Part shown: positions 12,902 to 21,300 of the stretch, one piece after another
How the letters are laid out: each line of letters begins with the position of its first letter
How positions within the stretch are numbered: the stretch's first letter is position 1
Assembly: GCA_910587625.1 (NCBI GenBank)
Contig: CAJUMW010000007.1
Location: 25,971-56,753, forward strand
DNA: 30,783 nucleotides
Direction: 5' to 3'
Source of the DNA: an uncultured Christensenellaceae bacterium
GTDB taxonomy: Bacteria > Bacillota > Clostridia > Christensenellales > Borkfalkiaceae
The notes under the pieces: model-generated
Seen by the model: only the letters and a program-made list of their open reading frames with translations
Told to the model about the DNA's origin: nothing
Databases searched by the model: none
Program-made: the position numbers and the translations under genes

Positions 12902-12926
12902 AGCGAAAAAAACAAACGCTATTATG
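12902..12926 (+). promoter_or_regulatory. 25-bp intergenic motif, copy 4
   Basis: AGC at 1-3, ACA at 11-13, TTATG at 21-25. Here the motif is also part of a perfect hairpin: ATAATAGCG (12897-12905) with CGCTATTAT (12917-12925). It follows thyX directly. Confidence 0.65.
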
Positions 12927-12958
12927 AAACAATAAACTAAAAAGGAGGATTAGCAATA

Positions 12959-13105
12959 ATGTCTACTAAACTTATCAAGGTTCTTAGCATTGTTACCACG
13001 GTTCTCGGTATTGGCGTTACGCTTGTATCGGGTTTCGTTCAGGACAAGAAGCTGGAGCAGTTGGTTGTGAAGGAAGTCGAGAAAGCTGTCACGAAGAACG
13101 TTTAA
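12959..13105 (+). CDS. Small membrane protein, 48 aa
   Basis: ATG 12959 after AAAGGAGGA. MSTKLIKVLSIVTTVLGIGV... has one membrane segment at about 5-25 and a short charged helix. Codon use looks more GC-rich than its neighbours. Function unknown. Confidence 0.62.
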   Translation: MSTKLIKVLSIVTTVLGIGVTLVSGFVQDKKLEQLVVKEVEKAVTKNV

Positions 13106-13114
13106 AGTAAAGGA

Positions 13115-13154
13115 AGAAGGGTCGCTAACAACGGCTCTTCTTTTTCTTTATATT
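13115..13154 (+). terminator. Strong hairpin plus CTTTATATT module before an SD
   Basis: AGAAGGGTCG (13115-13124) pairs with CGGCTCTTCT (13132-13141) with two G-U pairs, loop CTAACAA; TTTTCTTTATATT follows, then six bases and AGGAG of the next gene. Confidence 0.7.
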
Positions 13155-13173
13155 CTAAAAAGGAGAAATAAGA

Positions 13174-13305
13174 ATGAAAGAAGAATGGAAAGTAATTGCT
13201 AATAAAGCAAAAGCTGGCTTACCGCTTACACAAAAAGAGAAAGCCGTTTATATTCTGTTCATCGCCTCGAAAGAAGAGGCTGCTAAAATGTTATGCACGA
13301 TGTAA
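13174..13305 (+). CDS. Small soluble phage protein, 43 aa
   Basis: ATG after AAAAGGAGAAATAAG. MKEEWKVIANKAKAGLPLTQ, then KEKAVYILFIASKEEAAKML. Short proteins of this type (LT-x-x-E-K-A-x-Y-x-L-F) recur in Firmicutes phages. It overlaps the next start by 13 bases. Function unknown. Confidence 0.6.
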   Translation: MKEEWKVIANKAKAGLPLTQKEKAVYILFIASKEEAAKMLCTM

Positions 13306-13655
13306 CAATTGGATTGATTCGCAAACATCTTGAAAACGATTTAGGATTTGATAACTACTATTTGTTAGCTTCTCGTCTTAGAGAAAGATCTTATATTCGT
13401 TGGGCATTCGAAGAGTTGCTCGTGATACTTTATGAGTATAGCGATCTTACGTTTGTTCCGGAACATATTTCTGGACGAAGAAAAAAAGGCGTATTCGAGA
13501 TATTTGACGAGTTCGTATCTAAAATGGAGTATTTTTTAAGTTTAAGATACAATTGGGGATTTGACGTCGCTAAACACGCAGCTATCCAATTTAAAGTATA
13601 TTTAAAGAATACCGGATTATTTGAAGAAGAGGTAATTAGACTGGATGAAGAATGA
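13293..13655 (+). CDS. Hypothetical phage protein, 120 aa
   Basis: A soluble, helix-rich protein with HDVTIGLIRKHLENDLGFDN and many aromatic residues. No known domain recognised. It overlaps both neighbours (13 bases upstream, 11 downstream), so it is probably coupled to the DUF6353 gene that follows. Confidence 0.65.
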   Translation: MHDVTIGLIRKHLENDLGFDNYYLLASRLRERSYIRWAFEELLVILYEYSDLTFVPEHISGRRKKGVFEIFDEFVSKMEYFLSLRYNWGFDVAKHAAIQFKVYLKNTGLFEEEVIRLDEE

Positions 13656-14409
13656 AAAAGTAAGATATTTCTTTAATGGCATTGCAAAAAAGATACAGTC
13701 GTATAGTCCTGAAATTCTTATAGGGGCAGGTATATCTGGAATGATATCTTCAACTGTTATGGCAGTTAAGTCTACTCCTAAAGCAATGACACTTATACAA
13801 GAAAAAAAGAAGGAATTGAATAAAGAAGAGCTTAAACCTATAGAAGTGTTTAAAGCAGCATTCAAATGTTATATTCCGAGTGCGGTAATAACGACCCTGT
13901 CTGTTGGGTGTATTATTGCGGCAAGTAACATAAATCATAAACGCAATGCGGCTTTGGCTACTGCATATTCCCTTTCCGAATCTGCTTTGAAGCTGTATCA
14001 AGAAAAGGTTATAGAAACCATCGGAGAGAAAAAAGAACAGCAGGTAAGAGATGAGGTTGCAAAAGAACAAATTGCCAGAAATCCTGCGTCAAAAAGCGAA
14101 GTAATCATCACAAGTAATGGTGACACACTTTGTTATGACGGATTATCAGGTAGATATTTTAAGTCCGATATCGAAAAATTAAGAAAAGCCGTCAACGAAT
14201 TGAACCATACAATGATTAGCGATATGTGTGTTTCACTTAATGACTATTACGATTTAATCGGGCTTGCGAGTATTCCTGTTGGGGACAAGCTCGGATGGAA
14301 CGCAAACAATTCTCTTGTGGAATTGGAATTCAGTACACAGATGGCGGATGTCGGAGTTCCTTGTTTGGTTGTAGATTTCAGAGTAAGACCGAAGTACAAC
14401 TACGAATAA
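13645..14409 (+). CDS. DUF6353-like membrane protein, paralogue 2 (254 aa)
   Basis: The most typical family member here. N-terminal YSPEILIGAGISGMISSTVM (first membrane segment, about 20-40), a charged loop with VKSTPKAMTLI, a second segment at about 74-94 followed by SNINHKRNAALATAYSLSES. Then TIGEKKEQQVRDEVAKE, CYDGLSGRYFKSD and a C-terminal LNDYYDLIGLASIPVGDKLGW. Two hydrophobic helices anchor a cytoplasmic domain. The function of the family is not known. It overlaps the preceding gene and is followed by copy 5 of the 25-bp motif. Confidence 0.82.
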   Translation: MKNEKVRYFFNGIAKKIQSYSPEILIGAGISGMISSTVMAVKSTPKAMTLIQEKKKELNKEELKPIEVFKAAFKCYIPSAVITTLSVGCIIAASNINHKRNAALATAYSLSESALKLYQEKVIETIGEKKEQQVRDEVAKEQIARNPASKSEVIITSNGDTLCYDGLSGRYFKSDIEKLRKAVNELNHTMISDMCVSLNDYYDLIGLASIPVGDKLGWNANNSLVELEFSTQMADVGVPCLVVDFRVRPKYNYE

Positions 14410-14417
14410 GTGATATT

Positions 14418-14442
14418 CGCGAAAAAAACAGACCCTATTATG
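14418..14442 (+). promoter_or_regulatory. 25-bp intergenic motif, copy 5
   Basis: CGC at 1-3, ACA at 11-13, TTATG at 21-25; nine bases after the previous stop and 36 before the next ATG. Confidence 0.65.
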
Positions 14443-14478
14443 AAACCAATAAAAATTATTTTATAAGGAGAAACAAAG

Positions 14479-14787
14479 ATGGAAAACAAAATCGAAACTG
14501 TTGTTGAAGGAACGGAAGCTATGAGTGTAGCAACTCACGCTGGATTGAAGAAGGGAGCCGTAATCCTCGGCGTTGCAGGGGTTGTCGGAGTTGTTGGCTT
14601 TATCGCCACCAAGTTCGTTATTAAACCTGTAATCAAGAAGATTAAAGCAAAGAGAGCTTCGAAGAAAGCGATGTTGAATGCACCTGAGCGGGTGTTCGAT
14701 TTCGACGATGAACTCGACCATGAGATTCCGAATTTATTCCCTGATGAGGATGATGAAGAGGATTTAAAAGAAAAAGAAGTGAAGTAA
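14479..14787 (+). CDS. Membrane protein with acidic tail, 102 aa
   Basis: ATG follows ATAAGGAGAA. One glycine/valine-rich membrane segment (GAVILGVAGVVGVVGFIATK, about 26-45), a basic stretch KKIKAKRASKK, then a strongly acidic tail (FPDEDDEEDLKE). Not recognised. It ends just before a strong terminator. Confidence 0.68.
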   Translation: MENKIETVVEGTEAMSVATHAGLKKGAVILGVAGVVGVVGFIATKFVIKPVIKKIKAKRASKKAMLNAPERVFDFDDELDHEIPNLFPDEDDEEDLKEKEVK

Positions 14788-14790
14788 CTT

Positions 14791-14840
14791 AAAAGAGGGA
14801 GCACTAAAAACATAGTGCTTTCTCTTTTTTATTTTTTAAA
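14791..14840 (+). terminator. Strong intrinsic terminator
   Basis: A 16-bp stem with two G-U pairs: AAAAGAGGGAGCACTA (14791-14806) with 14813-14828, loop AAAACA, then TTATTTTTT. The best intrinsic terminator in the early region. Confidence 0.85.
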
Positions 14841-14861
14841 GAAAATAGAAAGGAGATAAGG

Positions 14862-15494
14862 ATGAACGAAGAAACAGGATTAACTTTCAAATCGAATTCT
14901 GACAGATCACGAAAAGAATCCGAACACAAAGCAATTCCCGATAAGAAAGTTGAAAAGGTTATTAGCGGAGATGCTAAAGTTCGTAAAAAAAGCGGACTTG
15001 AAAAGCTTAAAGATTCTCTTGTATCTGAGGATTCAAAGAATGTTAAATCTTATATTATTGGCGGTGTACTTATTCCTTCGTTAAAAAAAGCCATATCTGA
15101 TATCGTTACGACAGGAATTGATATGATTTTATACGGGGAGTCGAGACATTCTCGTAGTTCATCAAGTGGCGGTTCAAAGATATCTTATCAGAAATATTAT
15201 GAACGCGAAACTGGTTACAAAACGCCCACTCGCGTAAATGCTACATACGGGTATGAAGTTAGAGAATTTATTCTCGACAATCGCGGTGATGCCGAATCGG
15301 TTCTTGATCAAATACAAGACTTGATGTCGGAATACGGTGTTGTAACTGTAAGTGATTATTATGATTTGGTTGGTGTATCCGGACAATTCACTGATAATTA
15401 TTACGGTTGGACAGATATGAACGGAATGCGTACACGCGCAGTAAGAAACGGATGGCTCATTGAGTTACCGTCGCCTAGACAACTTAAAAATTAA
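14862..15494 (+). CDS. Conserved phage protein, 210 aa
   Basis: Lysine-rich N-terminus, then VSEDSKNVKSYIIGGVLIP and KKAISDIVTTGIDMILYGES at about 53-92, a Ser/Gly-rich linker with SYQKYYERE, and a C-terminal domain with RGDAESVLDQIQDLMSEYG and VSDYYDLVGVSG, then YYGW. The last part resembles the C-terminal pattern of the DUF6353-like paralogues (x-D-Y-Y-D-L-x-G, then x-G-W), suggesting a shared domain. Such proteins recur in gut Firmicutes phages; function unknown. ATG after AAAGGAGATAAG. Confidence 0.7.
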   Translation: MNEETGLTFKSNSDRSRKESEHKAIPDKKVEKVISGDAKVRKKSGLEKLKDSLVSEDSKNVKSYIIGGVLIPSLKKAISDIVTTGIDMILYGESRHSRSSSSGGSKISYQKYYERETGYKTPTRVNATYGYEVREFILDNRGDAESVLDQIQDLMSEYGVVTVSDYYDLVGVSGQFTDNYYGWTDMNGMRTRAVRNGWLIELPSPRQLKN

Positions 15495-15507
15495 AGGATT
15501 TATATTT

Positions 15508-15759
15508 ATGGATGAAGAAAAGATAGATTATGTTAATCATCCGCCTCATTATCAATCAAAGAAGGGAATGGAAGTCATCGATGTTATCGAGGCTTTTACG
15601 GAAGGACTTGAAGGAGTTGAGGCAACCGATACGGGTAACATTATTAAGTATATTTGTCGTTGGAAAAAGAAAAACGGCATTGAAGACTTAAAGAAAATCG
15701 AATGGTATTTAAAGCATTTGATTAAGCATGTAGAAAAGAAGGAGAAATCAAAGAAATGA
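15508..15759 (+). CDS. DUF3310 family protein
   Basis: 83 residues from ATG 15508. Clear family signatures: DYVNHPPHYQ at about 7-16, EVIDVIEAFT, and NIIKYICRWKKKNGIEDLKK. DUF3310 proteins are found near replication genes in many phages and have been loosely linked to nucleotide metabolism, without an established reaction. Upstream in-frame ATG at 15460 lies inside the preceding gene. The stop overlaps the next start (ATGA). Confidence 0.9.
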   Translation: MDEEKIDYVNHPPHYQSKKGMEVIDVIEAFTEGLEGVEATDTGNIIKYICRWKKKNGIEDLKKIEWYLKHLIKHVEKKEKSKK

Positions 15760-16679
15760 AACTGGAAGTAGGAAATAAGCTCAAAACTGTTTTTGCTAAA
15801 ACCAAGTTGGGCTTTAAGAAACACAGTGCCGAAATTCTTATCGCCGGCGGTGTAACAGGAGTTGTTGTGAGTGCTGTTTTAGCGTGTGTCGCGACAACAA
15901 AAGTTGGAAAGCATGTAAATGACGCAAAAGAAAAAATTAAAGTAATCCACAAAAAAAAAGAGTCGGATTCTGAAAACTACACAAAGAAAGAACTCGGAAG
16001 AGAGCTTACTTGTGTATATTTGAAAACTGGCGCAAAAATTATCGGATTATATGCACCTGCTATTATTCTCGGTGGCTTGTCCTTAACAAGCATCATCGCA
16101 TCGAATAATATTTTAAAGAAAAGGGCGGCGGCTTTGGCAGCGGCTTATGCTACGGTTGATAAGAGCTTTAATGATTACAGGAATCGCGTAATCGAGCGTT
16201 TCGGAAGTGAAGTTGATAAGGAACTTCGTTATGATATTCATAAGGATAAAGTAACTGAAACTGTTACGGACGAAAACGGCAAAGATAAAAAAGTAAAAAA
16301 AGATGTTCTCAAAACCGGTTATGATGGCGTAAGCGATTTCGCAAGAATTTTTGACGGAAAAAATCCAAATTTCATGTTGGATGATGATTATAACACGTTC
16401 TTTCTCAGTCAGATTCAAAGATACATGAACGACAAACTTATTGTTCAGGGTTACTTATATTTGAATGAAGTATACAGAGAACTCGGTTTCGAAGAGACAA
16501 AAGCTGGACAAGTAGTCGGTTGGATTTATGATAAAGAAAATAATAAACGCGGCGATAATTACGTTGACTTCAGAGCTACTAAACTTTGCACAAAGGATGA
16601 AGGTGAAGAAGTTGAATACGGATATTTGCTCGACTTCAATGTTGACGGAGATATTTTGACTTATGCACACAAAGAATAA
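15756..16679 (+). CDS. DUF6353-like membrane protein, paralogue 3 (307 aa)
   Basis: The longest of three paralogues. HSAEILIAGGVTGVVVSAVL (first membrane segment, about 24-48), a longer charged loop, then APAIILGGLSLTSIIASNNI (second, about 93-113) and KKRAAALAAAYATVDKSFN. The loop before the C-terminal domain is expanded and rich in K, D and T. The end has LNEVYRELGFEETKAGQVVGW. Overlaps DUF3310 by four bases and is probably co-translated. Function unknown. Confidence 0.78.
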   Translation: MKLEVGNKLKTVFAKTKLGFKKHSAEILIAGGVTGVVVSAVLACVATTKVGKHVNDAKEKIKVIHKKKESDSENYTKKELGRELTCVYLKTGAKIIGLYAPAIILGGLSLTSIIASNNILKKRAAALAAAYATVDKSFNDYRNRVIERFGSEVDKELRYDIHKDKVTETVTDENGKDKKVKKDVLKTGYDGVSDFARIFDGKNPNFMLDDDYNTFFLSQIQRYMNDKLIVQGYLYLNEVYRELGFEETKAGQVVGWIYDKENNKRGDNYVDFRATKLCTKDEGEEVEYGYLLDFNVDGDILTYAHKE

Positions 16680-16698
16680 CGAAAAAGGGAGGATTAAT

Positions 16699-16797
16699 AT
16701 GAACGGTTTCGCAGCATTTGTATCGTGTACGTTGGCGGCGATGGCCGGCGTATGCTTCGTAGGCGGATTAGCAGTACTTAAGGGAAAGGGGGAATGA
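16699..16797 (+). CDS. Very small membrane protein, 32 aa
   Basis: ATG after GGGAGGATTAAT. MNGFAAFVSCTLAAMAGVCF... is one membrane segment followed by LKGKGE. Compact spacing to both neighbours and a good ribosome site support it. Confidence 0.5.
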   Translation: MNGFAAFVSCTLAAMAGVCFVGGLAVLKGKGE

Positions 16798-16799
16798 TT

Positions 16800-16970
16800 A
16801 TGTTTGAACTCATCGACAATATTTTAAATTCTATAGATTATGTATTGAACACATCAAAGAAACGTCATATTGTTGGCGGAGTTCTTTTAAGTGCATCTGC
16901 ATTATTGGGCGGATTAGCATTAACAATCATGACAATAAGGAGCGAAGAAAAAAATGAAGAATACATTTAA
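16800..16970 (+). CDS. Small membrane protein, 56 aa
   Basis: ATG after AAAGGGGGAATGATT. One membrane segment at about 26-45 (IVGGVLLSASALLGGLALTI), then a short charged tail. It overlaps the next start by 17 bases and carries its AAGGAGCG ribosome site. Function unknown. Confidence 0.58.
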   Translation: MFELIDNILNSIDYVLNTSKKRHIVGGVLLSASALLGGLALTIMTIRSEEKNEEYI

Positions 16971-17649
16971 AATTATTGCCAGCTTTTTTGTTGGTGGAGC
17001 TATCGGCGGCGGAGTTTCGTATTTTCTTTTAAAGAAAAAATTTGATGCGAGAATCGATGCAGAGGTTCAATCAATTAAAGATTTATATTCTTCCAAACTT
17101 GAAGAGAACAAGGAAGTAAAAACTTGCGAGAATCTTAATGAGATTGAAAATTCGAAGAACGAAAACAACAAAAAATCGGAAGAAAAAATTTCTGAAAACA
17201 AATCAAAGGCTTTAAAAAGCTCGATAGAAAAACAGGAAAAACAGCCTCCGGTTGATTATGCGAACTACTATGCTGGTGCAAAGGGCAGCGATGCCGAGGC
17301 TAAAAAAGACAACAACGTAGTACAAGAAGTAGTTGTTTCTGAAAAAAAGAATACAAAAAAAAGTAACCGTGTTGTTATCTCGCCTGACGAATTTGAAGAC
17401 GATGATTCGTACGAAACCATATATCTTACATACTATGCGGATGGCATTCTTGCGGATGAGATGGATAAGCCTGTTAAAATTGAGAACACAGTCGGTAAAG
17501 AGGCTTTGAAACATTTCGGAGAATACGAGGATGATATGCTTCACGTTCGCGATGACAAAGTTAAGATATATTATGAAGTCGCAAAGGACAATCGTAAATT
17601 TTCGGATATTTCCGGAGATGATTCGGACGATAGCGACGAGGAGGATTGA
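16954..17649 (+). CDS. Membrane-anchored phage protein, 231 aa
   Basis: N-terminal membrane anchor at about 4-26 (FKIIASFFVGGAIGGGVSYF), a long Lys/Glu/Asn-rich region likely to be coiled coil or disordered (30-130), then a conserved C-terminal domain: VVISPDEFEDDDSYETIYLT, YYADGILADE, HFGEYEDDMLHVRDDKVKIY. The end is a run of acidic residues. The C-terminal block is familiar from many gut Firmicutes phages, always of unknown function. Last gene before the replication module. Confidence 0.75.
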   Translation: MKNTFKIIASFFVGGAIGGGVSYFLLKKKFDARIDAEVQSIKDLYSSKLEENKEVKTCENLNEIENSKNENNKKSEEKISENKSKALKSSIEKQEKQPPVDYANYYAGAKGSDAEAKKDNNVVQEVVVSEKKNTKKSNRVVISPDEFEDDDSYETIYLTYYADGILADEMDKPVKIENTVGKEALKHFGEYEDDMLHVRDDKVKIYYEVAKDNRKFSDISGDDSDDSDEED

Positions 17650-17657
17650 TATTCTGA

Positions 17658-18209
17658 ATGACCAGAGAAGATTTGTCTAGTCGATATTTCGAATGGTTAT
17701 GCGGAATCGTGTTTGACGGGCGGTATCTTAAAGGACGTTCCTATTCCAAATTATTTGAACTGTTACATTCTGTTGATTTTGAAGTTGTTATTGGAATGGA
17801 TCAGAACAGAGCAGAGGACGGAATCGATTTGAGATACCGCTTCGGCGACGAGCAAGGTTATATTCAACCGATGATTGCGTCGCTTATTGATAATGTACCG
17901 TGTAGCGTGTTGGAGATGATGGTCGCTTTATCGTTTCAATGCGAAAATACTATGAGCGATCCAGAAGAGGGGAACAGGCTAAGCAAATGGTTCTGGACAA
18001 TGATTGATAATCTCGGTTTGGGGTCTATGGATGATAACAACTATGATGATGAATTTGCAAGGTTTGTTATTTTTAGATTTCTGAACCGAGAATATTCAAG
18101 CAATGGTGAAGGCGGATTATTTGTTATAAATAATTGTAAATACGATTTACGCGAAGTCGAAATCTGGTACCAAATGTGCTGGTATTTAGACACCACTCTC
18201 AATATCTGA
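17658..18209 (+). CDS. Conserved phage protein upstream of the replication gene, 183 aa
   Basis: A soluble protein. Blocks such as PCSVLEMMVALSFQCENTM, WFWTMIDNLGLGSM, FLNREYSSNGEGGLF and VEIWYQMCWYL are recognisable from homologues that regularly precede phage primase/polymerase genes. This suggests a replication-related role, but no catalytic motif is visible. Starts eight bases after the preceding stop. Confidence 0.72.
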   Translation: MTREDLSSRYFEWLCGIVFDGRYLKGRSYSKLFELLHSVDFEVVIGMDQNRAEDGIDLRYRFGDEQGYIQPMIASLIDNVPCSVLEMMVALSFQCENTMSDPEEGNRLSKWFWTMIDNLGLGSMDDNNYDDEFARFVIFRFLNREYSSNGEGGLFVINNCKYDLREVEIWYQMCWYLDTTLNI

Positions 18210-18232
18210 CTTAAGAGATTGAGGAAAAAGTA

Positions 18233-18292
18233 ATGCAAAATAAAAAATTAATAAATGAAGAAGGAGGGATATTTCGACTGATGTCGGAATAA
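18233..18292 (+). CDS. Possible 19-aa leader peptide
   Basis: ATG 18233 after GAGG encodes a 19-residue peptide ending FRLMSE, in the gap before the large replication gene. That gene has no clear ribosome site of its own, so a short upstream frame could serve translational coupling. Weak evidence. Confidence 0.22.
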   Translation: MQNKKLINEEGGIFRLMSE

Positions 18293-18302
18293 TGGATGCT
18301 AC

Positions 18303-21300
18303 ATGTTAGACTTTCTGATGATTTCTACGCGCAGCAAACAACGCGGTGTAATAGAAATTTATCCCAAATTCATCATTAAAAAGAGTAAGGATTTAATGGT
18401 TCGTGGTGGGGATTTCTATGCTATTTGGATTGAGGAAAAAGGGCTTTGGTCTACCGATGAGGAAGACGCTATTCAGCTTATTGACAGAGAGCTTGATATT
18501 TACGCCAAAGAGAACAAGGACAAATTTGATGCTCGAGTAAAGGTCCTGCATATGTGGGACGCGGAAACTGGTATGATTGATAGCTGGCATAAATATTGTC
18601 AGAAACAAATGAGAGATCAGTTCAAGATGCTCGATGAAAGAATTATATTTTCGAACCACGAAACCACGAAAGAGGATTATGCAAGTAAAAAATTAAACTA
18701 TCCTTTAGAGAATTGCGAGACTCCTGCATACGACAAGCTTATGTCTACGTTATATTCTGAAGAAGAACGTAGAAAAATTGAATGGGCTATTGGGTCTATA
18801 GTATCCGGTGATTCACAAAAAATACAAAAATTTATGGTTTTGTACGGATCTGCTGGAACTGGTAAGTCGACGGTACTTAATATTATTCAGCAATTATTTG
18901 ACGGATATTATTCGGTATTCGATGCGAAGGCTCTTGGCTCGTCCAGTAACTCGTTTGCGTTGGAGGCATTCAAGTCAAACCCGATGGTTGCCATTCAGCA
19001 CGATGGAGACCTGTCGAGAATAGAGGACAATACAAGATTAAATAGTTTAGTATCTCACGAGCTTATGACTGTTAATGAAAAATTTAAATCGACTTATGTA
19101 AATAGATTTAAATGTTTCTTATTTATGGGAACTAACAAGCCTGTAAAGATTACAGACGCAAAGTCGGGATTGATACGAAGACTTATTGATGTTTCACCAA
19201 CTGGCGATAAAGTAGAACCTAGAGATTACAAAAAATTAGTAAACCAAATTAAGTTCGAACTCGGCGGCATTGCCTATAAATGTAACGAATTATATTTGGA
19301 AAATCCCGGTAGATACGATGACTATATTCCAATCTCGATGCTTGGAGCATCAAATGACTTTTACAATTATGTCTTAGATTCGTATAATGTATTTTCAAAG
19401 GAAGACGGGACCTCGCTCAAAGCTGCTTGGGAAATGTATAAGGTATATTGCGATGACGCAAAGGTAGGATTTCCTCTTCCGCAAAGAGCATTTAAAGAAG
19501 AACTTAAAAACTATTTTAGAGAGTATCGTGAGCGTTATAACGCCGATGACGGTTCAAGAGTTAGAAGCTATTATATTGGGTTTAAAACTGATAAATTCGA
19601 AGAAAAAGTTGAGGCTAATGTTAAAGAAACTACTGAAACAAAGCCCGGTTTGATATTTGATTGTTCCGAGTCGATATTTGATAAGGAATACGCATCATGT
19701 CCAGCACAATATGCTACGGCTGATGAAACTCCGAAAAAAAAGTGGGATAAAGTTATTACGAAGTTGTCAGACTTGGATACAACCAAGTTGCATTACGTAA
19801 AAGTTCCCGATAGCCATATTGTAATAGACTTTGATATTAAGGACAAGAATGGAAACAAAGATACAGAAGCAAGTCTATTAGAAGCTAGTAAGTGGCCTGC
19901 TACATACGGAGAAATAAGTAAAGGAGGCGGAGTTCATCTGCATTATATTTATAGTGGTGATGCAGACAAGCTTAGTCGAATTTACGACACCAACATTGAA
20001 ATTAAAGTTTTCACTGGTGGTAGCTCGTTGAGAAGAAAACTTACAAAATGTAACAATTTGCAAATAGCAACTATAAGTTCTGGTTTACCGCTGAAAGGAG
20101 AAGATAAGATGGTAAATTTTAAGTCCGTACAGAATGAAAAAGAAATACGGATGATGATAAAAAAGAACCTGAATAAAGAGATTCACGGTTACACAAAACC
20201 GAGTATCGACTTTATATTTAAAATATTGGAAGACGCGTACAACAATAATATTAAGTACGATGTTTCTGATATGAGAAATGCAGTGTTGGCCTTTGCTGCG
20301 AACAGTTCGCATTCCGCTGACAAATGCATAAAAATTGTAAATAAAATGAAATTTAAATCGGACGAATGTTCCGAGAGTGTCAACAACGATGATGCGAAAC
20401 TCGTATTTTATGACGTCGAAGTATTCCCCAATTTGTTTTTGGTTAACTGGAAATTCCGTGGTAAGAATAACTCTGTTGTGAGAATGATAAATCCGAAACC
20501 TAAAGAAATAGAAGAATTAATGAGATTTAGGTTAGTCGGGTTTAACTGCAGAAGATATGATAACCATATGCTTTATGCCAGATTGATGGGGTACACTGAA
20601 CAACAGCTTTTTGATTTATCACAAAAGATAATCAACAATCCGGATAGAAATTCAAACTATCTGTTCGGTGAGGCTTACAACATATCGTACACCGATATTT
20701 ACGATTTTGCGTCGGCTGGCAATAAGAAGAGTCTTAAAAAGCTTGAAATAGAAATGGGTATTCACCATCAGGAGTTAGGTCTTCCTTGGGATCAACCCGT
20801 TCCTGAAAGCCAGTGGATTAAAGTAGCAGAATATTGCGATAATGACGTAATAGCCACGGAGGCTGCATTCGATTACTTATCTGCCGACTGGACGGCTCGT
20901 CAGATTCTGGCAGATTTAGCTGGGATGACGGTAAACGATACTACGAATACGTTAACCCAAAGAATTATATTTGGCAAGAACAGAAAACCGCAAGGACAAT
21001 TTAATTATAGAAACCTTGCAGAACCTGTACATCATCTTGATAGGGATACATTGATATTCTTAAAAGAAGCTTGTCCCGATATGATGAAGACTAAGCACGG
21101 TCCCGAAAACAGTTTATTGCCTTACTTCCCGGGATATCGGTTCGAACGTGGGAAGTCCATATATAAAGGCGAAGAAGTTGGAGAAGGCGGTTATGTTTAC
21201 GCTGAACCCGGAATGTACACGAATGTGGCTTTGCTTGATATTGCTTCGATGCATCCGCACAGTGCAATTGCCGAGTGTTTATTTGGACCCGAGTTTACAA

